DNA of 64,000 bases from Paracoccaceae bacterium (GTDB lineage: Bacteria; Pseudomonadota; Alphaproteobacteria; Rhodobacterales; Rhodobacteraceae). This document shows positions 43,713 to 53,131 of the stretch, in pieces. Positions within the stretch are counted from its first letter, which is position 1, and each line of letters opens with the position of its first letter. The notes below the pieces were generated by a model that saw only the letters and a program-made list of their open reading frames with translations, had not been told where the DNA came from and ran no database searches. The DNA is taken from NCBI GenBank assembly GCA_024742405.1, contig JANSYP010000002.1, positions 372,001-436,000 of the forward strand. Direction: 5' to 3'. The translations under genes and the position numbers were made by a program.

Positions 43713-44885
43713 ATGTCCAAGGTCCGTTTCCTCCTTCGCAGACTGCTTCTCCGTCGCCTGGTTCTTTTGGGTGCCATGTTCGCCTTGGCGGCCTGTGACC
43801 CAAGTGCATTCGGTGGCCCGCGTGTCCAGTCGGGGCAGCCGGTCAAGGTCGCGTTGCTGGTTCCGGGAGGTTCCGGAGACGCCCAGTTCGATCTGATCGC
43901 GCGGGACCTGACCAACGCCGCACGGCTGGCGGTTGCCGATCTCGACGGCGTCGCCATCGACCTTCAGGTCTACGAAACCGGCCGCTCCGCCCAGCGTGCC
44001 GCACAACTGGCCCAACAGGCCGTGGCCGATGGCGCAGGCATCATCGTCGGGCCGCTCGACGCCAGTTCCGCCAACGCGGCAGCCGTGGCTGTAGCCGGCC
44101 AAAACGTGAATGTGCTGAGCTTTTCCAACAACCCCGCCATCGCCGGTGGCAATACGTTCATCCTTGGCAACACGTTCCAGAACACCGCCGACCGGCTGGT
44201 CCAATATGGCCGTCGCAACGGAAAGTCGCGTTACATGGTGGTCAGCGGCCGCACTGCTGCCGAAGAAGTCGCCAACGCCGCCGTGATCGAAGCTATTCAG
44301 AGCCGCGGCGGCACCGTCGTCGGCAATTCGCAGTTCTCGATGTCCCAGGAAGGCGTCGTGGCGGCGGTTCCTGCCATTGCAGAAGGCGCCGTGGCCTCCG
44401 GCGCGGATGCGCTCTTTCTGACCTCCAGCACGCAGGACGCCTTGCCGCTGCTGACCCAGCTGCTGCCCGAGCGCGGTTTGACCCCGAATGTGGTGCAGTA
44501 TATCGGCCTGACGCGGTGGGATATTCCCGCTTCGGCCTTGTCGTTGCCAGGGGTACAGGGCAGTTGGTTCGCGCTGCCGGATGCGAGCGCCACCCAGCAG
44601 TTCCGGCAGCGTTTTACCAGCGCCTATGGCAACAACCCGCATCCTCTTGCCGGACTGGCCTATGACGGGGTCGCGGCGGTCGGGGCTCTGGTGAAATCCC
44701 GCGGCAGCAATGCGCTGACGCGGTCGGCGCTGACACAACGCAACGGATTTGCCGGCGCGTCGGGCGTATTCCGGTTCCGCGACAACGGCACAAACCAGCG
44801 CGCCCTCGCGGTCGCCACGGTCCGAAACAGACAGGTAATAGTGATTGACCCAGCTCCAAGACGTCTCGGAACAGCGGGTTTCTGA
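43713..44885 (+). CDS. LpoA-like penicillin-binding-protein activator lipoprotein
   Basis: A 390-residue lipoprotein with lipobox LAAC near residue 28. The remainder is a type-1 periplasmic-binding-protein fold: KVALLVPGGSGDAQFDLIARDLTNAARLAVAD, then AQQAVADGAGIIVGPLDASSANAAA, VLSFSNNPAIAGGNTFILGNTFQNTADRL and FLTSSTQDALPLLTQLLPERG. Such proteins beside rsmI/yraN correspond to E. coli LpoA, which activates PBP1a. The N-terminal TPR-like half of E. coli LpoA is missing, as usual in alphaproteobacteria. It is upstream of glnD and murJ, and its end overlaps glnD by up to 41 bases. Confidence 0.8.
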   Translation: MSKVRFLLRRLLLRRLVLLGAMFALAACDPSAFGGPRVQSGQPVKVALLVPGGSGDAQFDLIARDLTNAARLAVADLDGVAIDLQVYETGRSAQRAAQLAQQAVADGAGIIVGPLDASSANAAAVAVAGQNVNVLSFSNNPAIAGGNTFILGNTFQNTADRLVQYGRRNGKSRYMVVSGRTAAEEVANAAVIEAIQSRGGTVVGNSQFSMSQEGVVAAVPAIAEGAVASGADALFLTSSTQDALPLLTQLLPERGLTPNVVQYIGLTRWDIPASALSLPGVQGSWFALPDASATQQFRQRFTSAYGNNPHPLAGLAYDGVAAVGALVKSRGSNALTRSALTQRNGFAGASGVFRFRDNGTNQRALAVATVRNRQVIVIDPAPRRLGTAGF

Positions 44886-47667
44886 CCCGTATCCCGGCGG
44901 CTACAAGGCGCCGGAGCCTTTATTGGCGGCGGCGGATACGATCTTTGATCGCAACCGCATCTCAGCGGATCTGCATGACGCCATCACGGACGACATGTCG
45001 CCCAAGGAGATCCGCGCGGCCACCGTCTCTTGCCTCGCCGCTGCGCGCAAATCCGCGCTGGCGGTGATCGCCGAGGCGATTGCGGAAGATCCCTATGCCT
45101 CGCAGGCCGCGGTGCGGTCCTACACCTATCTGTGCGATTGCCTGGTGCATGGCGTATTCGACGTCGCGGTCCGTCATATCCACCCGCCCAAGACCCGGAA
45201 AGAGGCCGAACAGCTCAGCGTGGTCGCGGTCGGCGGCTATGGCCGCGCAGAAATGGCGCCCTTTTCCGATGTCGATCTGCTGTTCCTGACGCCCTGGAAA
45301 ACGACCGCCTGGGCCGAGAGCATGATCGAAACCATGCTCTACATGCTGTGGGACCTGCGGCTCAAAGTCGGTCACGCCAGCCGTACGGTACAGGACTGCA
45401 TCCGTCTGGGGCGCGACGATTACACGATCCGGACCTCTCTTCTGGAGAAGCGCTTTCTCGACGGCAATGCAGAGCTGGCCGAGACCCTGCGCACCCGGCT
45501 GCGCGAGGATCTGTTTCGCACTACGGCAGCCGATTTCATCGAGGCCAAACTGACCGAGCGCGAGCAGCGCCACCGGAAGCAGGGCGGCCAGCGCTATGTT
45601 GTGGAGCCAAACGTGAAGGAGGGCAAGGGCGGGCTGCGCGACCTGCAATCGCTCTACTGGATCGCGAAATACGTCCATTCGGTCGACAACATCGCGGAAC
45701 TGGTGGATCTCGGCGTCTTCACCCAGGCGGAGTTCGACAACTTCCGGAATGCCGAGCGGTTTCTCTGGGCGGTACGCAACCAGCTCCACCTGATCTCGCG
45801 CCGGGCGATGGACCAGCTGACCTTTGACATCCAGGTGCAGGTCGCAGAGGCGTTAGGCTACGAGGATTACGGCGGGCGCCGCGCGGTCGAGCATTTCATG
45901 CAGGACTATTTCCGCCATGCCACGCGTGTGGGCGAGCTGACCCGCATCTTTCTGACCGCACTAGAGGCCGATCACACCAAGCGCGCGCCATCGCTCGTGG
46001 GATTTCTCAGACGCGGCAAGAAAGTGCGGCCCGGCTTTCGGATGGTGCAGAACCGGCTGACCTATGAAGATGCCGACGCGTTTCTGAGCGACAAGCTCAA
46101 TATCCTGCGGCTCTTCGAGGAAGCACTGCGGACAGCCTATCTGATCCATCCGGACGCGATGCGGCTGGTGTCGGCCAATCTCGACCTCATCGACGACGAC
46201 ATGCGCCGCAACCCCGAGGCCACCCGGCTTTTCCTCGACACGTTGCTGAAGCACGGCAATCCCGACCGCGCACTGCGGCGGATGAATGAACTGGGCGTGC
46301 TCGGTGCCTTCATCCCTGAGTTTCAGCCCGTCGTCGCGATGATGCAGTACAACCTCTACCACCAATACACGGTGGACGAGCACACCATCCAGTGCATCGC
46401 GACGCTCTCTAGGATCGAACGCGGCAAGATGGCCGAGGATCTGCCCTTTGCGACGCGCATCCTCAAGGAAGGCAAGATCGATCGAAAAGTGCTCTATCTC
46501 GCGCTTTTTCTCCACGATATCGGCAAGGGTCGCAAAGAGGATCACTCGATCCTGGGTGCGCGTATCGCCCGCAAGGTAGCCCCGCGGCTGGGACTGAAAA
46601 AGGATGACTGCGAGACCGTCGAATGGCTGGTACGCTATCACCTGCTGATGTCGGACATGGCGCAGAAACGCGACCTGTCAGACCCGCGCACGATCCGGGA
46701 TTTCGCCAAGGCCGTGAAGACCCAGAAACGGCTCGATCTGCTCAGCGTGCTGACCACCTGCGATATCATCGGTGTGGGCCCGGGGGTCTGGAACAACTGG
46801 AAGGCGCAGTTGATGCGCGACCTTTACCGGCAGACCTCCACCGCGCTCTCCACCGGCCTCGAAGAGATCAACCGCGAAAGCCGCCAGAGCGAGGCCAAAG
46901 CAGCCCTGCGGGCCGCATTGCCGGACTGGACCAAGGCGGAGTTGCGTGCCGAGACCGCGCGTCACTACGGCCCCTATTGGCAGGGACTCCAGACCGAGAC
47001 GCATGTCGTCATGGCCCGAATGCTGCGCGAGATGACCGAGACCAACGAAGACAAGGTCGGCATCGATCTTCAGCCCGATCCCGACCGCGACGCGACGCGG
47101 ATCTGTTTTGCCATGCCCGACCATCCGGGCATTTTCGCCCGGCTGGCAGGCTCGCTGGCGCTGGTCGGGGCCAATGTCGTGGACGCGCGCAGCTATACGT
47201 CGAAGGACGGTTATGCCACGGCGGCGTTCTGGGTGCAGGACGCCGATGGCCACCCCTACCAGGCCGACCGTCTGGAACGGCTGAAGACCACCATCCACAA
47301 GACCCTCAGCGGCGAGCTTGTGACATCGGATGCGGTGCGCCGGCGCGACAAGATCAAGAAACGCGAGCGCAACTTCGTCTTCCCGACTTCGATCACTTTC
47401 GACAACGAGGGCTCCGAGATCTACACCATCATCGAGGTCGACACCCGCGACCGCGCCGGGCTGCTCTTTGATCTGACCCGCGTGCTGGCCTCGGCCAATG
47501 TCTACATCTCGTCGGCCCAGATCGCGACCTATGGCGCGCAGGTCGTCGACACCTTCTACGTCAAGGACATGTTCGGGCTGAAACTGATCTCCAGGGCCAA
47601 GCAGGAGGCGCTGGAGGCGCGGCTGCGCGAGGCGATCGAGACCGGGGCACGGGCCGCCGCAGAATGA
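44845..47667 (+). CDS. glnD: Bifunctional PII uridylyltransferase/uridylyl-removing enzyme
   Basis: A 940-residue GlnD. Nucleotidyltransferase motif GGYGRAEMAPFSDVDLLFL (130-148), HD domain with LFLHDIGKGRKEDHS near 555-570, and two C-terminal ACT domains from about 750 and 855 (HPGIFARLAGSLALVGANVVDARSYTSKDG; DRAGLLFDLTRVLASANVYISSAQI). It senses glutamine and modifies PII proteins. The start is TTG 44845, the first codon after an in-frame stop; TTG 44923, preceded by GGAG, is a second candidate and would remove most overlap with the upstream gene. murJ follows with a four-base overlap. Confidence 0.96.
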   Translation: MTQLQDVSEQRVSDPYPGGYKAPEPLLAAADTIFDRNRISADLHDAITDDMSPKEIRAATVSCLAAARKSALAVIAEAIAEDPYASQAAVRSYTYLCDCLVHGVFDVAVRHIHPPKTRKEAEQLSVVAVGGYGRAEMAPFSDVDLLFLTPWKTTAWAESMIETMLYMLWDLRLKVGHASRTVQDCIRLGRDDYTIRTSLLEKRFLDGNAELAETLRTRLREDLFRTTAADFIEAKLTEREQRHRKQGGQRYVVEPNVKEGKGGLRDLQSLYWIAKYVHSVDNIAELVDLGVFTQAEFDNFRNAERFLWAVRNQLHLISRRAMDQLTFDIQVQVAEALGYEDYGGRRAVEHFMQDYFRHATRVGELTRIFLTALEADHTKRAPSLVGFLRRGKKVRPGFRMVQNRLTYEDADAFLSDKLNILRLFEEALRTAYLIHPDAMRLVSANLDLIDDDMRRNPEATRLFLDTLLKHGNPDRALRRMNELGVLGAFIPEFQPVVAMMQYNLYHQYTVDEHTIQCIATLSRIERGKMAEDLPFATRILKEGKIDRKVLYLALFLHDIGKGRKEDHSILGARIARKVAPRLGLKKDDCETVEWLVRYHLLMSDMAQKRDLSDPRTIRDFAKAVKTQKRLDLLSVLTTCDIIGVGPGVWNNWKAQLMRDLYRQTSTALSTGLEEINRESRQSEAKAALRAALPDWTKAELRAETARHYGPYWQGLQTETHVVMARMLREMTETNEDKVGIDLQPDPDRDATRICFAMPDHPGIFARLAGSLALVGANVVDARSYTSKDGYATAAFWVQDADGHPYQADRLERLKTTIHKTLSGELVTSDAVRRRDKIKKRERNFVFPTSITFDNEGSEIYTIIEVDTRDRAGLLFDLTRVLASANVYISSAQIATYGAQVVDTFYVKDMFGLKLISRAKQEALEARLREAIETGARAAAE

Positions 47668-49256
47668 AGCCGATCCGTCTGCTGTCGGGCTTTCTGACCG
47701 TCGGCGGCTGGACCATGGCCAGCCGCGTCCTGGGGTTCGCCCGGGATATCCTGATCGCCGCGACCATGGGCTCCGGGCCCGTGGGGCAGGCCTTTCTTGT
47801 CGCCTTCGCGCTGCCCAACATGTTCCGACGTTTCTTCGCCGAAGGTGCGTTCAACATGGCCTTCGTACCGCTTTTCTCGAAAAAGCTCGAACGCGGCGAG
47901 GATGCGAAGGGCTTTGCCACCGAGGCCTTCGCCGGACTTGCGACCCTTCTGGCGGTGTTCTCGGCGGTCGCCATCGTGGCGATGCCGCTGCTGGTCTTGG
48001 CCATGGCCAGCGGCTTTGCGGGGGATGTCCGGTTCGAGCTCGCGGTCACCTATGGGCGGATCTGCTTTGCCTACATCCTCTTCATTTCGCTGGGCGCGCT
48101 GCTCTCAGGCGTCCTGAACGCGTTGGGGCACTTCGCCGCCGCCGCCGCGGCCCCCGTGCTGCTCAACGTCATCCTGATCGCCGCGCTGTTGCTGGCGGAG
48201 TCGGGTGTTTTCCTCGATACCGCCGTGATCGAGGCCACCGGCACCGCGGCCCTGACCGGCGCGCATCAGGCGACGCTGCTGGTCTGGGGCGTGCTGTTTG
48301 CAGGCGTGGCGCAACTCTCCATGCTGTGGTGGGCAGCGCACCGGGCAGGCTACGGTCTGCGCCCCGCCCGGCCGCGCTTCACGCCCGAGATGAAACGGCT
48401 GCTCGTGCTGGCAGCCCCCGCCGCACTGGCCGGCGGGGTGGTCCAGATCAACCTGCTGGTGGGCCGCCAGGTGGCGAGTTTTTTCGACGGCGCGGTGTTC
48501 TGGCTCGGCATGGCAGACAGGCTCTATCAGCTTCCGCTCGGCGTCGTCGGCATCGCCGTCGGAATCGTGCTGCTGCCGGACCTGTCGCGCCGGATCGGCG
48601 CGGGCGACGATGCGGGCGGCCGCGCGGCCTTCAGCCGGGCCGGAGAGATTTCCCTCGCCCTCACCTTGCCCGCGGCCATGGCGCTCTGCGTGATCCCCGG
48701 ACCGCTCGTCTCGGTGCTCTACGAGCGCGGCGCCTTCACCGCGGCCGACACCGCGGCCACGGCCCTGGCCGTCGCGATCTACGGCGCGGGTCTGCCGGCC
48801 TTCGTGCTGCAAAAGGTCCTCCAGCCGCTGTTCTACGCGCGCGAGGACACGCGCCGGCCGTTTCGCTATGCCGCCATGGCGATGCTGGTCAATGCTGCCG
48901 TCGCCATAGGATTGGCCCCGCTGATCGGCTGGATCGCGGCAGCGCTGGCCACGACGCTGGCGGGCTGGGCACTGGTCGGGCTGCTGCTCTGGGGCGCGCG
49001 CGATATGGGCGACACGGCGCGGTTCGATGCACGTTTTGCGCACCGGCTGCCCCGCCAGGTGCTCGCCTGCATCGTCATGGGTCTGTGCCTTCTGGTGCTC
49101 AGAACGGTTCTGAGCGATGCTCTGACCACCCCGACCCTGCGTTACGGGGCGCTGGCGCTGCTGGTAGGCGGTGGTGCCGCGAGCTATTTCGCGGCGGCCC
49201 ATCTGCTCGGCGCGCTGCGCCTGTCAGAACTGAAATCGGCCTTGCGGCGCAGCTGA
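47664..49256 (+). CDS. murJ: Lipid II flippase MurJ (MviN)
   Basis: A 530-residue membrane protein with about 14 helices. Conserved segments are TMASRVLGFARDILIAATMGSGPVGQAFLVAFALPNMFRRFFAEGAFNMAFVPLF near the N-terminus and FDGAVFWLGMADRLYQLPLGVVGIAVGIVLLPDLS. It flips lipid II for peptidoglycan synthesis. Its ATG overlaps the glnD stop. With lpoA-like and glnD it forms an operon linking peptidoglycan and nitrogen control; this order (glnD-murJ) is common in alphaproteobacteria. Confidence 0.96.
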   Translation: MKPIRLLSGFLTVGGWTMASRVLGFARDILIAATMGSGPVGQAFLVAFALPNMFRRFFAEGAFNMAFVPLFSKKLERGEDAKGFATEAFAGLATLLAVFSAVAIVAMPLLVLAMASGFAGDVRFELAVTYGRICFAYILFISLGALLSGVLNALGHFAAAAAAPVLLNVILIAALLLAESGVFLDTAVIEATGTAALTGAHQATLLVWGVLFAGVAQLSMLWWAAHRAGYGLRPARPRFTPEMKRLLVLAAPAALAGGVVQINLLVGRQVASFFDGAVFWLGMADRLYQLPLGVVGIAVGIVLLPDLSRRIGAGDDAGGRAAFSRAGEISLALTLPAAMALCVIPGPLVSVLYERGAFTAADTAATALAVAIYGAGLPAFVLQKVLQPLFYAREDTRRPFRYAAMAMLVNAAVAIGLAPLIGWIAAALATTLAGWALVGLLLWGARDMGDTARFDARFAHRLPRQVLACIVMGLCLLVLRTVLSDALTTPTLRYGALALLVGGGAASYFAAAHLLGALRLSELKSALRRS

Positions 49257-49313
49257 TGTTGCACCGCCTCGGGCCCGCGATACCCGAACCACGAGACCAA
49301 CAGGGAGCCCACC

Positions 49314-50204
49314 ATGACAACGCGAAAAACCGCACGCGACTTCTCGCCGGAGCTTCTCGAGCTTTATGACGGCTATGTGCATGGGCAGATGTCCAAGCGC
49401 GACTTTCTGAGCCGGGCCACGAAATACGTCGCCGCGGGCGTCACCGCGGCCGCCGTACTGGAGAGCCTGCAGCCAAACTATGCGCTCGCCCAGCAGGTCG
49501 CACCGGACGATCCGGCGATCGAGACCATACGCATCACCTATGACAGCCCCGACGGCCATGGCCAGATCTCCGGGCTGATGGCCAAACCCGCGGGCGTTGA
49601 GGGTCCGCTACCGGCCGTTCTGGTCGTACATGAGAACCGTGGCCTGAACCCCTACATCGAAGACGTCGTCCGCCGCACGGCCAAGGCCGGCTACCTGGCC
49701 CTCGGCCCGGACGGGTTGAGCCCGCTCGGGGGCTATCCGGGCACCGACGAGGAAGGCCGCGAAATGCAGCGTTCGCTCGACGGCGCCAAGCTGATGCAGG
49801 ATTTCTTTGCCGGGTTCGAATATCTGATGTCGCACGAGGACAGCACCGGCAAGGTCGGCGCGGTGGGGTTTTGCTATGGCGGCGGTGTGTGCAACGCGCT
49901 GGCGGTGGCCTATCCCGAAATGGCGGCCTCGGTACCGTTCTACGGCCGCCAGCCCGACGCCGCGGATGTGCCGTCAATCCAGGCCCCGCTGCTGATCCAA
50001 CTGGCCGAGTTGGACGAGCGTATCAACGCAGGCTGGCCCGCCTACGAAGCCGCGCTGATCGCGAACGACAAGACGTTCGAGGCGCACATCTATCCCGGCG
50101 TGAACCACGGATTTCACAACGACACGACGCCGCGCTATGACGCCGAGGCCGCAGAGCTTGCCTGGCAGCGAACGCTGGCGCATTTCGCCGCCCATTTGAA
50201 CTGA
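49314..50204 (+). CDS. Dienelactone hydrolase family protein, exported
   Basis: A 296-residue alpha/beta hydrolase. The Cys nucleophile lies in [16 protein letters not shown], the Glu of [18 protein letters not shown] is the family's acid contact, and [15 protein letters not shown] carries the catalytic His. A Tat-like signal ([22 protein letters not shown]) follows a 27-residue leader, as in several bacterial members. It may act on lactones or other esters in the periplasm; true dienelactone activity is not implied. It is 57 bases after murJ. Confidence 0.88.
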   Translation: MTTRKTARDFSPELLELYDGYVHGQMSKRDFLSRATKYVAAGVTAAAVLESLQPNYALAQQVAPDDPAIETIRITYDSPDGHGQISGLMAKPAGVEGPLPAVLVVHENRGLNPYIEDVVRRTAKAGYLALGPDGLSPLGGYPGTDEEGREMQRSLDGAKLMQDFFAGFEYLMSHEDSTGKVGAVGFCYGGGVCNALAVAYPEMAASVPFYGRQPDAADVPSIQAPLLIQLAELDERINAGWPAYEAALIANDKTFEAHIYPGVNHGFHNDTTPRYDAEAAELAWQRTLAHFAAHLN

Positions 50205-50230
50205 ACCGTCGGCGCGCCGGCGATCCCGGC

Positions 50231-51334
50231 TCAGCCGCGGCGGCGCAGCCCACGGAGGAGAACCAGACCGGCGCCCAGCATCAGCGCCGTGGCCGGCAGC
50301 GGAACCGGCACGGCGCTCTGAACCGCTCCGGCGAGCAGTTTGTGCCCCGTTTGCGTGAAGTGGACATCATCGAACCAGGCCGAGGCATTGACCGAGGCCG
50401 GATCGCTTTCGTCACAGACATCGCTGCTGAAGTCATGCACCGGGAAGCCGGCTTGGAAGGTCACGAGGCTACCGCAAGGCTGCGTCGTGTTGGTCACGCC
50501 GAAGCTCGGGGCGTTGTCGAGGTAATTGTCGAACAGGCTCGCCACGTCGATGTCTGTGACCCGAAAACCGACGCCGCGCAGTTCCTCCGACACTTCCATA
50601 AGCCGCGCGTTATAGGCATCGGTGAAAGCACTGACGAGGAAGGCGAGCGGCCGACCGGTCGCCGGCGCGGGCTGTTCGATCGGCGGGGCGACACCGACGA
50701 AATTCGGCAAGGCAAAGCGCGGTGTGCGCGCCGGATCGCCGAGGTTCAGGATCGCCACATCCTGAAGCAGCCCATCGAACAACAGCACGTTGTCGCGCAC
50801 GGAGTTTGCCGACAGGACGCCCGCCGCCCGCGCCAGGCCGATGGCGGCGGCGTCGGGAAATGTCGAAGCCGCCTCAAAGGCAGCGGTGAAACTGTCGTTG
50901 CCGCCGAAAAAGAACATCGCGAGCGCACGCGATCCGACATCCGTGCCGCTGGCGAAAAACTCACCCACCTGTTCGGGCAGATCGGGGATCGGATTGAGCG
51001 GCCGGAGCGCCGCCGTCGCACCACCGAAGGCGTAATTGTCGAAATTTCCGCCCGTCACCAACCCGTTGTTTGCCTGCAGCATGTCGACATAGTTCGGACC
51101 ATTGGTGAAGCGGCCGGCAAAGTAGGGTCCGAGCGGCTGGGAGGGCGGGTAGAACGGGAAACCGGGCCCCGGCGGACTGGGCACGGCCCCGCTCGCCGCA
51201 AAGGCACGCCCCTGGTCGCTCAGGCTGTCGCCGAAGAGCAGCGTGTAGGTATAGGTGTCCGTCCAGGGCGTCGCCTGGGCCGCGCCGAAAAGACCGCAGA
51301 CAAACACGGCCGCAAGCATGGAGGATCGAAACAT
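50231..51334 (-). CDS. Secreted SGNH/GDSL esterase with VPLPA-CTERM sorting signal
   Basis: A 367-residue exported enzyme with signal MFRSSMLAAVFVCGLFGAAQA. SGNH block I is LLFGDSLSDQGRAF, block III FFFGGNDSF, and block V DDVHFTQTGHKLLAG, giving the Ser-Asn-Asp-His set. The C-terminus VPVPLPATALMLGAGLVLLRGLRRRG is a VPLPA-CTERM: motif, one helix, then Arg cluster. Such tails are cut by an exosortase for surface display. No exosortase is in the window. ATG 51334 is chosen for the signal peptide; longer frames lack one. Likely a surface lipase or esterase. Confidence 0.85.
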   Translation of the reverse strand: MFRSSMLAAVFVCGLFGAAQATPWTDTYTYTLLFGDSLSDQGRAFAASGAVPSPPGPGFPFYPPSQPLGPYFAGRFTNGPNYVDMLQANNGLVTGGNFDNYAFGGATAALRPLNPIPDLPEQVGEFFASGTDVGSRALAMFFFGGNDSFTAAFEAASTFPDAAAIGLARAAGVLSANSVRDNVLLFDGLLQDVAILNLGDPARTPRFALPNFVGVAPPIEQPAPATGRPLAFLVSAFTDAYNARLMEVSEELRGVGFRVTDIDVASLFDNYLDNAPSFGVTNTTQPCGSLVTFQAGFPVHDFSSDVCDESDPASVNASAWFDDVHFTQTGHKLLAGAVQSAVPVPLPATALMLGAGLVLLRGLRRRG

Positions 51335-51521
51335 CTGCTGACATCCCTGTCGGTGACTCTGATATGTCCATCTACAGCACAGTTTTGACGTGAGGTCAGG
51401 CATTGTTGCGTTGCGATCCGCGCGCCAGGCTTGCAGCAGAGGCCTATTTCGCCACATCCCCGGCTTGAAGCGCCCGGCTGGCAATGCGACGTTGCCTCCA
51501 CTGGGACGAGGAGCACCCCCG

Positions 51522-52958
51522 ATGACCGATGCGACGGCCCTCTATATCGACGGCGGCTGGGTGGAGCCCGAAGAGCGCCACCGGCTCGACGTGATCGACC
51601 CATCCACCGAAGAATCCTGCGCCACGATCTCGCTCGGGGGGCAGCGTGACACCGACGCCGCGGTGGCCGCCGCGCGCCGCGCTTTCGCAAGCTTTTCGCA
51701 GTCCACAAAGGCCGACCGGCTGGATCTGCTCGCCGCGATCCTCGATCGTTACAAGGCCCGTTCGCAGGAGATTGCCGAGGCGATCTCGCTGGAAATGGGC
51801 GCGCCCATCGACCTGTCGATGTCCAGCCAGATGCCCGCGGGCAGCTCGCACCTGAAGAACTTCATCCGCGCGCTCGAAGGGATCGATTTCGAAGCCCCGC
51901 TCAACGGCGCTGGCAAGCCCGGGCGCGTGCATCTGGAGCCTGTGGGCGTCTGCGCCCTGATCACGCCGTGGAACTGGCCGATGAACCAGGTCACGCTCAA
52001 GGTCGGCGCGGCCATCGCGGCGGGCTGCACCATGGTGCTGAAGCCGTCGGAGATTGCACCGCTGTCATCGATGGTCTTCGCGGAGGTGATGCACGAGGCG
52101 GGCGTGCCGGCCGGGGTCTTCAATCTGGTCAATGGCGACGGTGCGGGCGTGGGCAGCCAGCTCTCGAGCCATCCGGACGTCGACATGGTCAGCTTCACGG
52201 GCTCAACCCGCGCCGGACGCGCGATCACCAAGGCAGGTGCCGAGACGATCAAACGCGTGGCGCTGGAGCTTGGCGGCAAGGGCGCGAACATCCTCTTTGA
52301 CGACGCCGATGACACCGCCGTGCGCCGCGGCGTGGCGCACTGCATGGAAAACACAGGCCAGTCCTGCAACGCGCCCACCCGCATGCTGGTGCAGAACGGC
52401 CGCTATGACGCGGTGGTCGAAGAGGCCGGCGCGCTGGCCGCTGCGACATCCACAGGACCCGCACGCGAGGCGGGCGAGCATATCGGTCCGCTGGTGTCGG
52501 CCGCCCAATATGACAAGGTCCAGAGCCTCATCGAGACCGGCCTTCGCGAAGGCGCGCGACTGGTGGCCGGCGGTCCGGGCCGTCCCGAAGGCACCAATCG
52601 CGGCTATTTCGTCCGGCCCACGGTCTTTGCCGACGTCACTAACGACATGACCATCGCGCAGAAGGAGATCTTTGGCCCGGTGCTGTCGATCCTGAGGTTC
52701 GAGACCGAAGCGGACGCCATCCGCATTGCAAACGACACGCCCTATGGGCTCACCGACTATGTCCAGACCCAGGATCCCGACCGCGCGCGGCGGGTCGCGC
52801 GCGCCCTGCGTGCGGGCATGGTAGTGATCAATGGCGGCTCGCGCGGGTCCGGTGCGCCGTTCGGCGGCATGAAACAGTCCGGCAACGGCCGTGAGGGCGG
52901 GCGCTACGGAATCGAGGAGTTTCTCGAGGTCAAATCAATCGGCGGCTGGCCCGGCTGA
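51522..52958 (+). CDS. Aldehyde dehydrogenase family protein
   Basis: A 478-residue NAD(P)-dependent ALDH. Catalytic residues: Asn in ITPWNWPMNQ, Glu in VALELGGKGANI and Cys in NTGQSCNAPTRM. The NAD-binding and oligomer segments MVSFTGSTRAGRAI, EIFGPVLSILRF and NDTPYGLTDYVQT are also present. The sequence is closest to broad-range aliphatic/aromatic ALDHs. ATG 51522 has a GAGGAG site. It is divergent from the SGNH esterase gene and upstream of the sulfatase gene, so fatty aldehydes from alkyl sulfate breakdown are a possible substrate, by context only. Confidence 0.93.
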   Translation: MTDATALYIDGGWVEPEERHRLDVIDPSTEESCATISLGGQRDTDAAVAAARRAFASFSQSTKADRLDLLAAILDRYKARSQEIAEAISLEMGAPIDLSMSSQMPAGSSHLKNFIRALEGIDFEAPLNGAGKPGRVHLEPVGVCALITPWNWPMNQVTLKVGAAIAAGCTMVLKPSEIAPLSSMVFAEVMHEAGVPAGVFNLVNGDGAGVGSQLSSHPDVDMVSFTGSTRAGRAITKAGAETIKRVALELGGKGANILFDDADDTAVRRGVAHCMENTGQSCNAPTRMLVQNGRYDAVVEEAGALAAATSTGPAREAGEHIGPLVSAAQYDKVQSLIETGLREGARLVAGGPGRPEGTNRGYFVRPTVFADVTNDMTIAQKEIFGPVLSILRFETEADAIRIANDTPYGLTDYVQTQDPDRARRVARALRAGMVVINGGSRGSGAPFGGMKQSGNGREGGRYGIEEFLEVKSIGGWPG

Positions 52959-53005
52959 CGGGCAGATGGCGTCGACCCCTTAGTCCCCGGACCAGGCGCT
53001 CTATT

Positions 53006-53024
53006 AGGTCTGAGGTACAGACCT
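53006..53024. promoter_or_regulatory. Inverted repeat upstream of sulfatase gene
   Basis: AGGTCTG, AGGTA spacer, CAGACCT: a perfect 7-bp inverted repeat about 108 bases before the sulfatase start and 47 after the aldehyde dehydrogenase stop. It has the size of a dimeric repressor site. No T-run follows, so it is less likely a terminator. Confidence 0.4.
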
Positions 53025-53131
53025 TACAGCACGTCACCTATTGTGCACCGTCCGAAGAAACGCTTCGCTTGATTTTGAGCGGGTCGCCGGAAGGCGAGCG
53101 TTCCAAAGATCAAGCGACAGGGGGCCAGATC

